A DNA stretch of 56,999 nucleotides, from contig CACJED010000003.1 of the NCBI GenBank assembly GCA_902592285.1, positions 1 to 56,999 on the forward strand, in the 5' to 3' direction. The first letter of the stretch is position 1; every line of letters begins with the position of its first letter. Position numbers and translations under genes: made by a program. Origin of the DNA: an uncultured Pelagibacteraceae bacterium. GTDB taxonomy: Bacteria; Pseudomonadota; Alphaproteobacteria; Pelagibacterales; Pelagibacteraceae. The notes beneath the pieces are model-generated. The model was not told the origin of the DNA, did no database searches, and saw nothing but the letters and a program-made list of their open reading frames with translations. This document shows, piece by piece, positions 41,137 to 51,745 of the stretch.

Positions 41137-41931
41137 TTAGTGACTTGCTAATCTATCCATTTCTTTTAATTCAACTTCTAGTTTATCTAATTCTTCGCCG
41201 CCGGCCATCATTCCTAAGAGCTTTTCTCTTGAGATATCTTTTTTTTGGAATGTTCCCATACTTTTACCTCTGTTTAAAACAGTAAAACTATTGCCCACTG
41301 GATAAGCATGATGAACGTTATGTGTAATTAATATCACAGCTAAACCTTGAGATGCTGCTTTTACAATATATTTTAAAACCATTGAGGCTTGATGAACTCC
41401 TAACGCAGATGTTGGTTCGTCTAAAATTAAAACTTTTGCACCAAAATAAATTGCTCTAGAGATAGCTAAACATTGTCTTTCTCCACCTGACATTGTTCCA
41501 ACAGCCTGTGACGGATCTCTGACATCAATACCTATTTGACCCATCCTTTCTGCTGCAATTTTATTAGCTTTCTCAATATCAAAAGTCTTAAGTAAAGGTA
41601 ATCCTTTTTGTGGTTCTCTACCCATAAAAAAATTTCTAGTGACACTCATTAATGAAACCAAAGCTAAATCTTGGTATACTGTTCCTATACCGATATCTAG
41701 AGCATCTCTCGGTGAGTCAAAAATAATCTTCTTATCCTCAAAAATTATCTCACCTTCGTCAGGCTTGTGAACTCCAGCTAAAGTTTTAATTAAAGTTGAT
41801 TTTCCAGCTCCATTATCTCCTAGAAGACACATGATTTCACCTTTTTTAAGTTTCATAGTGACATCTTTTAATGCAATTACTTTTCCAAAAAACTTACTAA
41901 TATTATTGAACTGAACCAGGTATTCAGACAT
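41137..41931 (-). CDS. Sugar (CUT2-type) ABC transporter ATP-binding protein
   Basis: [31 protein letters not shown]. Confidence 0.92.
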   Translation of the reverse strand: MSEYLVQFNNISKFFGKVIALKDVTMKLKKGEIMCLLGDNGAGKSTLIKTLAGVHKPDEGEIIFEDKKIIFDSPRDALDIGIGTVYQDLALVSLMSVTRNFFMGREPQKGLPLLKTFDIEKANKIAAERMGQIGIDVRDPSQAVGTMSGGERQCLAISRAIYFGAKVLILDEPTSALGVHQASMVLKYIVKAASQGLAVILITHNVHHAYPVGNSFTVLNRGKSMGTFQKKDISREKLLGMMAGGEELDKLEVELKEMDRLASH

Positions 41932-43058
41932 TATTTAGTCTCCGTAACTTTTTTTCTAATATAATTGTTAAATACAACTGCAATTAACATCATTGCTCCT
42001 AAAAATACTTTAAACCAATCAGTATCTACATCTGTGTAAAATATTCCCATCGAAACGGTTCCGAAAATAATTGCACCTAATGCTGCACCAATTGCTGAAC
42101 CATAACCACCTGTTAACAAACATCCTCCAACAACTGCAGCAGCGATAGCTTCTAATTCTTTCAATGTTCCTCTCATTGTATCAGCTGAACCAGCATCTAA
42201 AACTTGAATACATGCAAATATTGTTGATGCTACGGCAGTACCAATAAATAAACTAATTTTCACTCTTCCAACTGGTACACCAACATTAGTTGCCCCAACT
42301 TTATCTCCACCAGAGGCAAAAATCCAATTTCCATATCTAGTTTTCATCAATATCCATGTTGCAAATAAAGTCAGAGCTATAAACCATATGACTGATGGCG
42401 GAATACCTGTAGCTAAAGGAGTTCCATCAGTTCTTAATTCAATTAATTTCATTGACCCAAGCCAAGTGAAAAGCCATTGAAAAGTATCTGTTGCAAATAA
42501 CCATGCTATTGGATCATCCTCAATTAATACTCGAAGTCCTGGAACCTGAGTTCTGCCAGTAATCAATCTTGTTATTGCTAAAGTTGCACCTCTTAAGATA
42601 AATAACATTGCAAGTGTAACAATAAAAGATGGAAGTCCAGATTTAACAACCATTATTCCATTGAAATATCCAATCAATACTGCCATCGCAAAAGCAAAAA
42701 TAATACTAGTCCACAATGGCCAACCCCAATAAATTGCTGGAATAGCTATACATATTCCAGCAAATCCAATCATAGATCCGATTGAAAGATCAAATTCTCC
42801 TCCAATCATTAACATAGCAGCTGCAATCGCAATTATTCCTAAATTTGCTGATACATCTAAAAAATTTAGTGTGCCATAAGCACTAAACATTCCTGTATCA
42901 CCAGCAACTATTCCAAAAAATATAAATACTAATATTGCACCACCTAAAGCTCCAAGTTCGGGTCGATTTAATAATACTCTTAGTGGAGAAATTTTTTTAA
43001 GTCTTTCATCTTTTCCAGTTTCTTTTTTAGATTGGATACTTTGAGATTTAACAGACAT
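41931..43058 (-). CDS. Sugar (CUT2-type) ABC transporter permease
   Basis: Multi-[42 protein letters not shown]. Confidence 0.92.
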   Translation of the reverse strand: MSVKSQSIQSKKETGKDERLKKISPLRVLLNRPELGALGGAILVFIFFGIVAGDTGMFSAYGTLNFLDVSANLGIIAIAAAMLMIGGEFDLSIGSMIGFAGICIAIPAIYWGWPLWTSIIFAFAMAVLIGYFNGIMVVKSGLPSFIVTLAMLFILRGATLAITRLITGRTQVPGLRVLIEDDPIAWLFATDTFQWLFTWLGSMKLIELRTDGTPLATGIPPSVIWFIALTLFATWILMKTRYGNWIFASGGDKVGATNVGVPVGRVKISLFIGTAVASTIFACIQVLDAGSADTMRGTLKELEAIAAAVVGGCLLTGGYGSAIGAALGAIIFGTVSMGIFYTDVDTDWFKVFLGAMMLIAVVFNNYIRKKVTETK

Positions 43059-43081
43059 AAAAAACTATAATTTAAAAAATG

Positions 43082-43118
43082 TAAAAAAAAAGGCCTGACT
43101 AATATTTAGTCAGGCCTT
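43082..43118 (-). terminator. Strong Rho-independent-type hairpin between binding protein and permease genes
   Basis: Plus strand aaggcctgacta-atatt-tagtcaggcctt (43090-43118), 12-bp perfect stem; T-tract on minus strand from 43089 down. Confidence 0.85.
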
Positions 43119-43129
43119 TAAATTATTTT

Positions 43130-44053
43130 TTATCTATAACCTTGAGCTGCCCATTTAATTACTTTAGACGCATTGTCTGGAGTTACAAATCCAGGTCCAG
43201 TCATTACTACACCTGCTGGCATTGTTCCCCATCTCATATATTGTCCAAAGATAGCAATAGGTAGGTAACCTTGTAGGTATTGTTGTTGGTCAATTAAAAA
43301 CTCTACTTTTCCTGCAGCAGCAGCTTTTAACATATTTGGAGACATATCGAATGTTCCAAGTCTTACATTACCAACTTTTCCAGCAGCTTCTAAAGCTTTA
43401 AGAGCTGCTTCACCAGATAAACCAGCACCTAACGTTAGGATAGTGTCATATCCACCACCTAATTTAGCAGCAACAGCTTTTTGAATTTCTGTTGGGTCAT
43501 TTGATGTACCTAGAATATCAACTGATCCACCAAATCCTTTTTTGAAACCTGCACATCTTCTATCTAATGCAACGTTACCAACTTCATGGTTGACACATAA
43601 TGCTTTTTTTCCACCAGCAGCTTTCATCTTTTGTCCGCCACCTACACCAGCTTCAAACTCAGTTTGACCAACATGTGCACTTATTCCTAAAGATGCATAG
43701 TCATCAGAACCAGAATTCATTGAAATAACTGGGATACCAGCAGCAATCGCAGCTTTAACAGATTTTCCTAAAGCAGCAGCATCTGGTAATGTAATCACAA
43801 TACCTTTTGGTTTTTGTGATACAGCATTGTCAATTAGTTTTGCCATTTCCACCATGTCAAAAGTAGCAGGCGCTGTGTATTTACAAGATACTCCCATATC
43901 TTTACATCCAGCATCTACTCCGTTTTTAGCAACTGACCAAAAAGGGTCATTAGCTTGACCGTGAGAAACTACAATTATATCTACAGCTAAAGCAGACACA
44001 GACATCATAGCCCATGCAGCTATAGCTAAAATAAAGTTTTTAATTGTTTTCAT
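43130..44053 (-). CDS. Periplasmic sugar/inositol-type binding protein (peripla_BP_4)
   Basis: Signal peptide; DIIVVSHGQANDPFWSVAKNGVDAGCKDMGVSCKY. Confidence 0.9.
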   Translation of the reverse strand: MKTIKNFILAIAAWAMMSVSALAVDIIVVSHGQANDPFWSVAKNGVDAGCKDMGVSCKYTAPATFDMVEMAKLIDNAVSQKPKGIVITLPDAAALGKSVKAAIAAGIPVISMNSGSDDYASLGISAHVGQTEFEAGVGGGQKMKAAGGKKALCVNHEVGNVALDRRCAGFKKGFGGSVDILGTSNDPTEIQKAVAAKLGGGYDTILTLGAGLSGEAALKALEAAGKVGNVRLGTFDMSPNMLKAAAAGKVEFLIDQQQYLQGYLPIAIFGQYMRWGTMPAGVVMTGPGFVTPDNASKVIKWAAQGYR

Positions 44054-44154
44054 TATTCCCCTTTAATTAAAGTTAACTTTTAAAAACAAAATCTAATCAA
44101 AATATTATTTGGTTGTAAAGATGATAGGTTGTATTCTAGTATTAGTTGATTCAA

Positions 44155-45156
44155 TTAAAAAGTAAGTTTTTCAAACTTTTTCGAACTAAGAGATTTTTTA
44201 GCAGCGTTTGCCATTATTAAAGCACGCCTACCATCCTCGAATTCTGCAAGTGGGTGAATGTTTTTATTAATAAATCTTGAAAAATCATTCAATTGTTTTT
44301 TATATGCATCCTTATATCTCTCAATAAAAAAATTTAGTAGAGGAGATTTGTTTGAAGTTGAACTTGATGAATATAATGATGTTTCATTCTCTCTAATGTT
44401 TTCAGATATAATCATTCCTTTAGATCCAAATATTTCAACACGTTGATCATATCCAAAACTACAATGCCTTGAGTTTGTGATTATGCATTGAACACCATTT
44501 TTAGATTGAATCATGCACGATGCTAACTCAAAGTCTTTAATTTTATCAAATCTTTTATCTGAGATGTTGCTGCCCGATGCAATTAATTTTGAGGGCTCAT
44601 CTTTTCCAAGAAAGAAGCGAATTAAATCAAAATCATGTATCATCATATCTCTAAAAATTCCTCCTGACTCTTTTAGATATTTAATTGAAGGAGGCGCAGG
44701 ATCTCTACTTGTAATTATAATTTTTTCTAATTTTCCAATTTTACCTTTCAATAATTGTTTTTTAAGGTTGTTGTGACCTGGATCATATCTTCTGTTGAAA
44801 CCAAGTTGAATTTTTGGATTTAAATTTTGAATTTTCTTTTTACATTCATTTATTTTTTTAATGCTTAAATCTAATGGTTTTTCACAAAAGATTATTTTTT
44901 TATTTTTAACTCCATCTAGAATAAATTTGATATGAGTGTTTGTTGTTGATGCTATGAAGACAGCCTTAATTTTTTTGTCTTTAAATATTGTATTTGGATT
45001 ATTAACACTTTCTGCTTTGAATATTTTTGAATATTTCTTTGATAAATTCTTATCAATGTCATAAACATATTTTAAATTAAAATCTTTATTACGCATTAAA
45101 TTCTTACCATGCATAATGCCAATTCTTCCTAGACCAAATAAAGCTATATCAATCAT
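44155..45156 (-). CDS. iolG: Gfo/Idh/MocA oxidoreductase, myo-inositol 2-dehydrogenase-like
   Basis: GLGRIGIMHGKNL, FCEKPLDLS, QLGFNRRYDPGH, GGIFRDMMIHDFDLIRFFLG. Confidence 0.85.
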   Translation of the reverse strand: MIDIALFGLGRIGIMHGKNLMRNKDFNLKYVYDIDKNLSKKYSKIFKAESVNNPNTIFKDKKIKAVFIASTTNTHIKFILDGVKNKKIIFCEKPLDLSIKKINECKKKIQNLNPKIQLGFNRRYDPGHNNLKKQLLKGKIGKLEKIIITSRDPAPPSIKYLKESGGIFRDMMIHDFDLIRFFLGKDEPSKLIASGSNISDKRFDKIKDFELASCMIQSKNGVQCIITNSRHCSFGYDQRVEIFGSKGMIISENIRENETSLYSSSSTSNKSPLLNFFIERYKDAYKKQLNDFSRFINKNIHPLAEFEDGRRALIMANAAKKSLSSKKFEKLTF

Positions 45157-45199
45157 TAAAAATTTGTATTAAAAGATATTTTAACTAAAAATAATAATT

Positions 45200-46102
45200 A
45201 TGTCAGTAAAATTAGGAGTGGCACCAATAGCATGGAGTAACGATGACATGCCAGAACTAGGTGGTGATACATCATTAGAACAATGTTTAGATGAAGCAAG
45301 TAAAGCAGGGTACATTGGAATTGAGTCTGGCGGAAAATTTCCAAAAAAATCATCAGAATTACTTCCAAAATTAATGCAGTTTAATCTTCAACTTTGTTCA
45401 GGTTGGTATGGAGCAAATTTAAGGAAAAATACAGTAGAGGATGAAAAAAAATTAATTCAAGAACAATTAAAATTATTTAAGGACTGTAATTCCCCATGCA
45501 TAGTATTAGCAGAAGTATCTGGATCAATCCAAGGAGATCCTAGTAGAAAATTATCAACAAGACCTCAAATGGAAAAAGATGAATGGAATAAATTTTGTAA
45601 TAAAATTTCAGAATTGGGCAAATATCTTGAAGATCAAGGAATGCCACTAGCATATCATCATCACATGGGAACAGTTATTGAGACCCAAAAAGATACAGAA
45701 AGACTTTTAGATAATACTCATGATAGTGTTAAACTAACTCTAGACACTGGTCATATGCTCTTTGCAAAAGGAGACTCACAATCGATACTTGAGAATTATA
45801 ACGAGAGAGTCTTTCATATTCATTGTAAAGACATAAGAAAAGATGTTCTTGAAAAATCTTTAAGAGAAAATTTGAGTTTTAGAGCAGCTTTTCTTGAAGG
45901 TGCATTTACTGTTCCTGGTGATGGTTGTATTAATTATGAACCATTATTTGAAGTTTTAAAAAAAAATAGTTATTCTGGATGGCTAGTAGTAGAAGCTGAA
46001 CAAGATCCGGCAAAAGCTAATCCATTTGAATATGCAAAAATAGGTTATAAATATTTAACTGAGACTTTGAGTAAATCTAAAATTGAAGTTTTTATAAATT
46101 AA
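45200..46102 (+). CDS. iolE: Myo-inosose-2 dehydratase
   Basis: APIAWSNDDMPELGGDTSLEQCLDEASKAGYIGIESG, YHHHMGTVIET, LTLDTGHMLFA. Confidence 0.92.
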   Translation: MSVKLGVAPIAWSNDDMPELGGDTSLEQCLDEASKAGYIGIESGGKFPKKSSELLPKLMQFNLQLCSGWYGANLRKNTVEDEKKLIQEQLKLFKDCNSPCIVLAEVSGSIQGDPSRKLSTRPQMEKDEWNKFCNKISELGKYLEDQGMPLAYHHHMGTVIETQKDTERLLDNTHDSVKLTLDTGHMLFAKGDSQSILENYNERVFHIHCKDIRKDVLEKSLRENLSFRAAFLEGAFTVPGDGCINYEPLFEVLKKNSYSGWLVVEAEQDPAKANPFEYAKIGYKYLTETLSKSKIEVFIN

Positions 46103-46603
46103 TTATCTATACAGCGAGGTTAATTCGTTGTTACCTGCTGCAACACATGGGGATTTAAAACAAGTTCCTACAACCCATTCAGAACCAGGTTCAGATAAAA
46201 AATTTGAAGACATTACAAAGATCACTCCCATTTCTACTGATTGTCCTGCTTTTCCCTCTGCTTTAATTCTTGGGTCTGGATCAGTTTTTACTTTTGAGTC
46301 TGCTGAAAATGGATTTTCAATATTTAAATTATTATTTATATAATTTACAATTTTTGATGAAATCCATTCTTCATTGCAAGCATCACCCCAAATAGTTTTC
46401 TTATCCTCGTCGTTATTTCCACAATTATTTATTTCACCATTTATAAAATCTACAACTTTTTGATGGTTTTCTTTTACGAGATTTGCTTTTGCTTCAACCG
46501 CGGGTCTGGTGCTTGCTGTCCATATAAGCATTCCAATTACATACATGATTGATAATGTTACTAAGGTTTCCAAAAGACCAAAATTTTTAAAGTTTATTCG
46601 CAT
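46103..46603 (-). CDS. Pilin-like secreted protein with N-terminal hydrophobic helix
   Basis: MRINFKNFGLLETLVTLSIMYVIGMLIW... and hydrophilic C-terminus with paired Cys; type IV pilin-like overall, non-canonical prepilin site. Confidence 0.45.
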   Translation of the reverse strand: MRINFKNFGLLETLVTLSIMYVIGMLIWTASTRPAVEAKANLVKENHQKVVDFINGEINNCGNNDEDKKTIWGDACNEEWISSKIVNYINNNLNIENPFSADSKVKTDPDPRIKAEGKAGQSVEMGVIFVMSSNFLSEPGSEWVVGTCFKSPCVAAGNNELTSLYR

Positions 46604-46605
46604 AA

Positions 46606-47589
46606 TTAAAGTTTAATTATTTTAGATTTGTCTAATCTTTTTTCAAAAAAATCAATAATATTTTGTATTGTTTCTTTTCCCATTCTTATCATACATTCTT
46701 CTGTGAATGCTGCAGTGTGTGGACTTAAAAAAACCTTATCATTTTTAAGTAATGGATTTTCAGACTTAGGTGGTTCTGTTTCAAATACATCTAAACCTGC
46801 ACCAAAAATTAAATTTTCTCTCAATGCTTTATCTAAATCGATTTCATTAATTATTCCACCTCTAGCTGCATTAATGATTATACAATTCTTTTTCATAGTT
46901 TTTAACAAATCAAAATTAATTAGATTTTTGGTTTCTTTATTTAATGGTACATGCAAAGAAATGACATCCATTTGCTTAACAGCTTCAGCAAGATTATCGA
47001 CTTTGGTACCTCCAAATTTTTCAATCACGTCTTTAGATACAAATGGATCATAAACAAAAACATTCATTTCAAAACCTTTACATCTCTTAATAAGACATTG
47101 ACCAATTCTTCCAAAACCCGCAATTAAAATGTTTTTATTCCATAACTCTATTGTTTTTGGTAATTTATTCCTATCCCCAAAATTTCCAAACTTCACAGCA
47201 TCGTCATACATGTTTTTACCTTTGCTAATACTAAGTAACATAAATAATACATGCTCAGCTACAGCAATAGCATTTGCTTTGGCAGTAATAGTTAATGTCA
47301 CATTTTTTTTTTTGGTAGCAGGTAGATCGATATTATCGTAGCCAACACCGTGCCTTGAAATCACCTTAAGTCTTTTTGCACTTTCAATAATCTCCCCAGG
47401 TAATTTTTCAGTTCTAATTGATATTGCATCACAGTCACTTACTTTTTGTTTAAATAAAATTGGATCAATTTTTTCGACCATCTCCTCCACATCAATTAGA
47501 TCAAATTCAAAGTCTGGATTATTTTCTATTAATTTTATTCCTTCCTCATGGATTTTTTGTACTACAAGAATCTTTTTTTTATTTGACAC
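46606..47589 (-). CDS. D-isomer-specific 2-hydroxyacid dehydrogenase (SerA/GhrA-like)
   Basis: SRHGVGYDNID, GFGRIGQCLIKR, NAARGGIINEIDLDKAL. Confidence 0.9.
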   Translation of the reverse strand: MSNKKKILVVQKIHEEGIKLIENNPDFEFDLIDVEEMVEKIDPILFKQKVSDCDAISIRTEKLPGEIIESAKRLKVISRHGVGYDNIDLPATKKKNVTLTITAKANAIAVAEHVLFMLLSISKGKNMYDDAVKFGNFGDRNKLPKTIELWNKNILIAGFGRIGQCLIKRCKGFEMNVFVYDPFVSKDVIEKFGGTKVDNLAEAVKQMDVISLHVPLNKETKNLINFDLLKTMKKNCIIINAARGGIINEIDLDKALRENLIFGAGLDVFETEPPKSENPLLKNDKVFLSPHTAAFTEECMIRMGKETIQNIIDFFEKRLDKSKIIKL

Positions 47590-47595
47590 TTCTTT

Positions 47596-48387
47596 TTAGT
47601 AGGTTTTTAAAGTTTCTTTTTTATCTATTTTTTTTATTTTTGAGATTTCAGTTTTTGCACCAGAAGTTAAAGCTTTTTGATCAGATCCGATAGTTACTAA
47701 ATTAAAACCTAAATCTATCATTTGTTTTGCATACTCTGCAGATGCATTATGTATTCCTGCAGCTATTTTATTTTTTTTTGCATGATCTAGTATTTCTAAG
47801 ATTTTTTTATATTGAGGCGATCCTTCTGGATTATCAAAACTTGGTTTTTCTCCAATTGCTAAACTAAGATCAGCAGGACCAATATATATTCCATCTACTC
47901 CTGGAGTGCTCATTATTTCATCTAGTTTATCTAAAGCTTCTTTAGTCTCTATCATTGCAAATTTTAGAATTTCCTCGTTAGCTTTGTCTCCATAATCAGA
48001 TCCACCATATATTAGACCTCTTACTGGTCCAAAACTTCTATAACCTTTAGGTGGATACATACATGCCTGCACAAATCTTTCAGCCTCTTCTTTATTACTG
48101 ACCATTGGACAAATAATTCCATAACAACCAGCATCTAATATTTTCATAATTTGACCTGGCTCATTCCAATTTACTCTAGCTAATGGAGTTACATCTGTAG
48201 ATGAAATAGTTTGCAACATTGGAAGAGCATTTGAATAATCAACTAAACCATGTTGCATATCTATAGTAAGAGAGTCCCAACCCTGATGAGCCATTACTTC
48301 AGCAGATACAGTGCTTGGTATTTGAAGCCAACCATTGATGACTGGCTTTCCTTCACTCATCATTTTTTTTATTTTATTTTCTCTCAT
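47596..48387 (-). CDS. HpcH/HpaI class II aldolase (2-keto-3-deoxy acid aldolase)
   Basis: DMQHGLVDYSNALPML, PKGYRSFGPVRG, IGPADLSLAIG. Confidence 0.92.
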   Translation of the reverse strand: MRENKIKKMMSEGKPVINGWLQIPSTVSAEVMAHQGWDSLTIDMQHGLVDYSNALPMLQTISSTDVTPLARVNWNEPGQIMKILDAGCYGIICPMVSNKEEAERFVQACMYPPKGYRSFGPVRGLIYGGSDYGDKANEEILKFAMIETKEALDKLDEIMSTPGVDGIYIGPADLSLAIGEKPSFDNPEGSPQYKKILEILDHAKKNKIAAGIHNASAEYAKQMIDLGFNLVTIGSDQKALTSGAKTEISKIKKIDKKETLKTY

Positions 48388-49830
48388 TTAATTTTTAAGA
48401 CCGAGATGAGTATACTTGATATTTAGATAATCTTTTATTGCCATTGATCCACCTTCACGACCATAACCAGTCTGTTTGATTCCTCCAAAAGGTGCTTCGG
48501 CAATAGCTACAGCAGCAGTATTGACTGCAACACACCCAGTTTCCATTAACTCAGAAGCTTTGTGTGCCTGTTCCATCGAGTTTGTGTAAATATAACTACA
48601 TAAACCTAAATCATTATTATTAGCTCTCTCAATTACTTCATCAAAAGTTTTGAATGAAAGCATAGGAACTAACGGTCCAAAAGGTTCTTGTTTCATTATT
48701 GTAAAATCATCTTTTACATCATCAAAAACAGTAGGCTCATAAAAATAACCTTTATTAAAACCAGATGGTCTTTTTCCACCTAGTAAAACTTTTGCACCTT
48801 CTTTTTTTGTTGTTTCAACAAGTTCTTCAATTTCACTAAGTCTTTTTGCAGTTGTCATTGGACCAAGCTGAACACCTTCATCTAAGCCATTTCCAATTTT
48901 TAGATTTTTTGTTTTCTCAATAAATTTATTTATAAATTCTTCTTTTTTACTTTCTTGAATGTAAAATCGATTAGGAGATATACACACTTGACCGTTATTT
49001 CTAAATTTTGCTGTAATCGCCATGTCAGCTACCGTATCTATATTTGAGTCTTCAAAAACGATGAAAGGAGAGTGACCACTTAGCTCCATAGTAACTCTTT
49101 GAACCTTGTCAGCAGCTTTTTTTAAAATTAGTTTTCCAACTCTAGTAGAACCAGTAATAGAAACTTTTTTAACAATATCGGATTCTATAAGTTGTTCTGA
49201 AACAGATGCAGGATCACCAGAAAGTAAGTTAACAACTCCATCTGGTACCCCACTTTCTCTACAAATATCAACTAATTCCATTACTGTTCCAGGTGTAATT
49301 ACATCTGGTTTACAAATTACTGAACAACCTGCAGCAAGAGCAGTTGATATTTTTCTTGATGCTAATATCAATGGAAAGTTCCATGGTACCAATGCAGCAA
49401 CCACGCCAACTGGCTGATAATATACATGAACTCTAGTATCTGGAAATCGACTTTCTACAGTTTGTCCGTATATTCTTTTTGTTTCTTCTGCATTCCACTC
49501 AAATATATCAGCAGCTCCACCAGCTTCACCCACACCTTCTGCTAAAGGTTTTCCAACTTCTAAAGTTAACCATTTTGCAAGAACGTTTTGTTTTTCCCTT
49601 ATCTTGTCTGCTATTTTTCTAATTATATAAGATCTTTGCCATGGAGCTGTATTCCTCCAAACTTTCAATCCTTTTTCTGCAGATTTAAGAGCCTTTTCAA
49701 CATCTGATCTTCCAGCTTTAGAGGCATTACCAATGATTTCTTCAGTTGCAGGGTTTATTACTTCGTAAGTTTCATTTTTCTCTGATTTTTGCCACTTCCC
49801 ATCAATGAATTGCCCAAAATTTTCGTACAT
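48388..49830 (-). CDS. NAD(P)-dependent aldehyde dehydrogenase (succinate-semialdehyde/lactaldehyde DH-like)
   Basis: VPWNFPLILASRKI, MELSGHSPFIVFED, NNGQVCISPNRFYI. Confidence 0.92.
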   Translation of the reverse strand: MYENFGQFIDGKWQKSEKNETYEVINPATEEIIGNASKAGRSDVEKALKSAEKGLKVWRNTAPWQRSYIIRKIADKIREKQNVLAKWLTLEVGKPLAEGVGEAGGAADIFEWNAEETKRIYGQTVESRFPDTRVHVYYQPVGVVAALVPWNFPLILASRKISTALAAGCSVICKPDVITPGTVMELVDICRESGVPDGVVNLLSGDPASVSEQLIESDIVKKVSITGSTRVGKLILKKAADKVQRVTMELSGHSPFIVFEDSNIDTVADMAITAKFRNNGQVCISPNRFYIQESKKEEFINKFIEKTKNLKIGNGLDEGVQLGPMTTAKRLSEIEELVETTKKEGAKVLLGGKRPSGFNKGYFYEPTVFDDVKDDFTIMKQEPFGPLVPMLSFKTFDEVIERANNNDLGLCSYIYTNSMEQAHKASELMETGCVAVNTAAVAIAEAPFGGIKQTGYGREGGSMAIKDYLNIKYTHLGLKN

Positions 49831-49891
49831 AAAAAATATTTATAAGTTTTTTAGTGAAATTAATTTATAATTTTGTTTTATATACTCAATT

Positions 49892-51736
49892 ATGAAAAAA
49901 TTAAAGCTTACATGTGCCCATGCAATAGTTAAGCATTTAATTGCTCAAAAAATATTAATTGATGGTAAAAAACAACCACTTTTTCCTGGAGTGTTTGGTA
50001 TCTTTGGTCATGGAAACGTTGCTTGTTTAGGTCAAGCTTTAGAAGAAAATAAAGATAAACTTCCAACATATAGAGGCCATCACGAGCAGAACATGGCTTT
50101 AACTGGTATAGCATATTCAAGAGCTAAAAGAAGAAAACAAATTTTTGTTGCAACAAGTTCAGTTGGCCCTGGATCTACAAATTTACTTACAGCAGCAGCT
50201 GTAGCTATGAGTAATAGAATACCTATATTATTTTTACCTGGAGATACATATGCAAACAGAATGCCAGATCCAGTCCTTCAACAAGTTGAACATTTTAATA
50301 ATCCGGGAATAACTGCAAATGATGCTTTTAAATCTGTTACAAGATATTTTGATAGAATAACAAGGCCAGAACAAGTTTTACAATCATTACCACAAGCTAT
50401 TCAATTAATGATAGATCCTGCTGATGCTGGACCAGCTTGCTTATCATTATCTCAAGATATTCAAGGTGAAACGTTCGACTATCCAGAGGAGTTTTTTAAA
50501 GAGAAGATACACAACATAAGAAGACCAAAACCTGATGATTTTGAAATTAAGAAAGCTGCAGAGAAAATTAAAAGTTGTAAAAATCCAATAATAATTTCTG
50601 GCGGGGGTGTTTTTTATTCAGATGCTATGGAAGAATTAGGAAACTTTGCAATTAAACACAATATACCTGTTACTCAAACAGTTATGGGTTATTCTACAAT
50701 GAAAAGAGATCATTCACATTTTTTAGGACCTATTGGTGGCTTAGGTGGAAGAGCTGCGAATAATTTTGCAAAAAAAACAGATCTTGCAATTGCAGTAGGA
50801 ACTAAACTAGCAGATTTTACGACTGGTTCTTGGGCTAATTTTGAAAATCCAGACTTTGGACTGGTTTCATTAAATATTACAAGACACGATGCAAACAAAC
50901 ATTTAGCCCAAGCTGTAGTTGGAGATGCTAAAGTTTCCTTAATTGAACTGTCAAATGCCTTAGGAAATTGGAGAGCTAATGATGATTGGTATAAAAAATC
51001 TCGAGATGAACTAAAATCTTGGAACGAATATGTTGATAAGGAAAGTGGACCAACAAATCAGAAGTTACCTAGTTATGCCCATGCAGTTGGTGCGATTTAT
51101 AGAAATTCAAGCCCTTCAGACATTGCAGTAACAGCAGCTGGAGGTTTGGTAGGAGAAGTAGTTCAAGTTTGGAGACCAAGAGAATTAAATACTCATGAAA
51201 CAGAATGGGGATTTAGTTGTATGGGTTATGAAATTTCTGGAGCTCTTGGAATTAAAATGGCTAATCCGAATAAAGATGTAATCGCTTTTGTCGGAGATGG
51301 TTCATATTTATTATATAATTCTGATATTTATTCGTCTGTTATAACAAATAATAAATTAATAATTATAGTTTGTGATAATGGTGGTCACGCTGTAATTAAT
51401 AGACTTCAACTATTTAAAGGTGGAAAAGAATATAATTGTTTACTAGAAAGTTCTAATACACCAAATCTAGTCGGTGTTGATTTTGCTAAACATGCAGAGA
51501 GCATGGGAGCTAAATCTGAGCAAGTAAACTCTATTTCCGAATTAGAGGAAGCATTTAAAAGAGCAAAAAAATCTGATGTGACCTATGTTATTTCAATTAA
51601 AACTCATTCATATCAATGGCTAGAGGGATCAGCTTACTGGGAAAGTCCAACATTAGAAATTCCAAACACCAAAGAAAATGAAGAGGCTTTAAAATTACAT
51701 AAAGAGGGAAAAGCCAAACAAAGACAAGGTGTATAA
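49892..51736 (+). CDS. iolD: 3D-(3,5/4)-trihydroxycyclohexane-1,2-dione acylhydrolase (ThDP-dependent)
   Basis: GVFGIFGHGNVACLGQALEE, YRGHHEQNMALTGIAYS, FVGDGSYLLYNSDIYSS...DNGGHAVINRLQ. Confidence 0.93.
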   Translation: MKKLKLTCAHAIVKHLIAQKILIDGKKQPLFPGVFGIFGHGNVACLGQALEENKDKLPTYRGHHEQNMALTGIAYSRAKRRKQIFVATSSVGPGSTNLLTAAAVAMSNRIPILFLPGDTYANRMPDPVLQQVEHFNNPGITANDAFKSVTRYFDRITRPEQVLQSLPQAIQLMIDPADAGPACLSLSQDIQGETFDYPEEFFKEKIHNIRRPKPDDFEIKKAAEKIKSCKNPIIISGGGVFYSDAMEELGNFAIKHNIPVTQTVMGYSTMKRDHSHFLGPIGGLGGRAANNFAKKTDLAIAVGTKLADFTTGSWANFENPDFGLVSLNITRHDANKHLAQAVVGDAKVSLIELSNALGNWRANDDWYKKSRDELKSWNEYVDKESGPTNQKLPSYAHAVGAIYRNSSPSDIAVTAAGGLVGEVVQVWRPRELNTHETEWGFSCMGYEISGALGIKMANPNKDVIAFVGDGSYLLYNSDIYSSVITNNKLIIIVCDNGGHAVINRLQLFKGGKEYNCLLESSNTPNLVGVDFAKHAESMGAKSEQVNSISELEEAFKRAKKSDVTYVISIKTHSYQWLEGSAYWESPTLEIPNTKENEEALKLHKEGKAKQRQGV

Positions 51737-51745
51737 ATCAACTAA

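Noticed and set aside
44054-44154. Possible regulatory RNA between the binding protein gene and iolG
   Set aside because: Only weak AT-rich dyads (tttaattaaagttaactttta); not above background.
47460-47693. Plus-strand 77-aa Phe/Leu-rich ORF at the 2-hydroxyacid DH/aldolase junction
   Set aside because: Antisense artefact of Lys-rich coding sequence; no start context.
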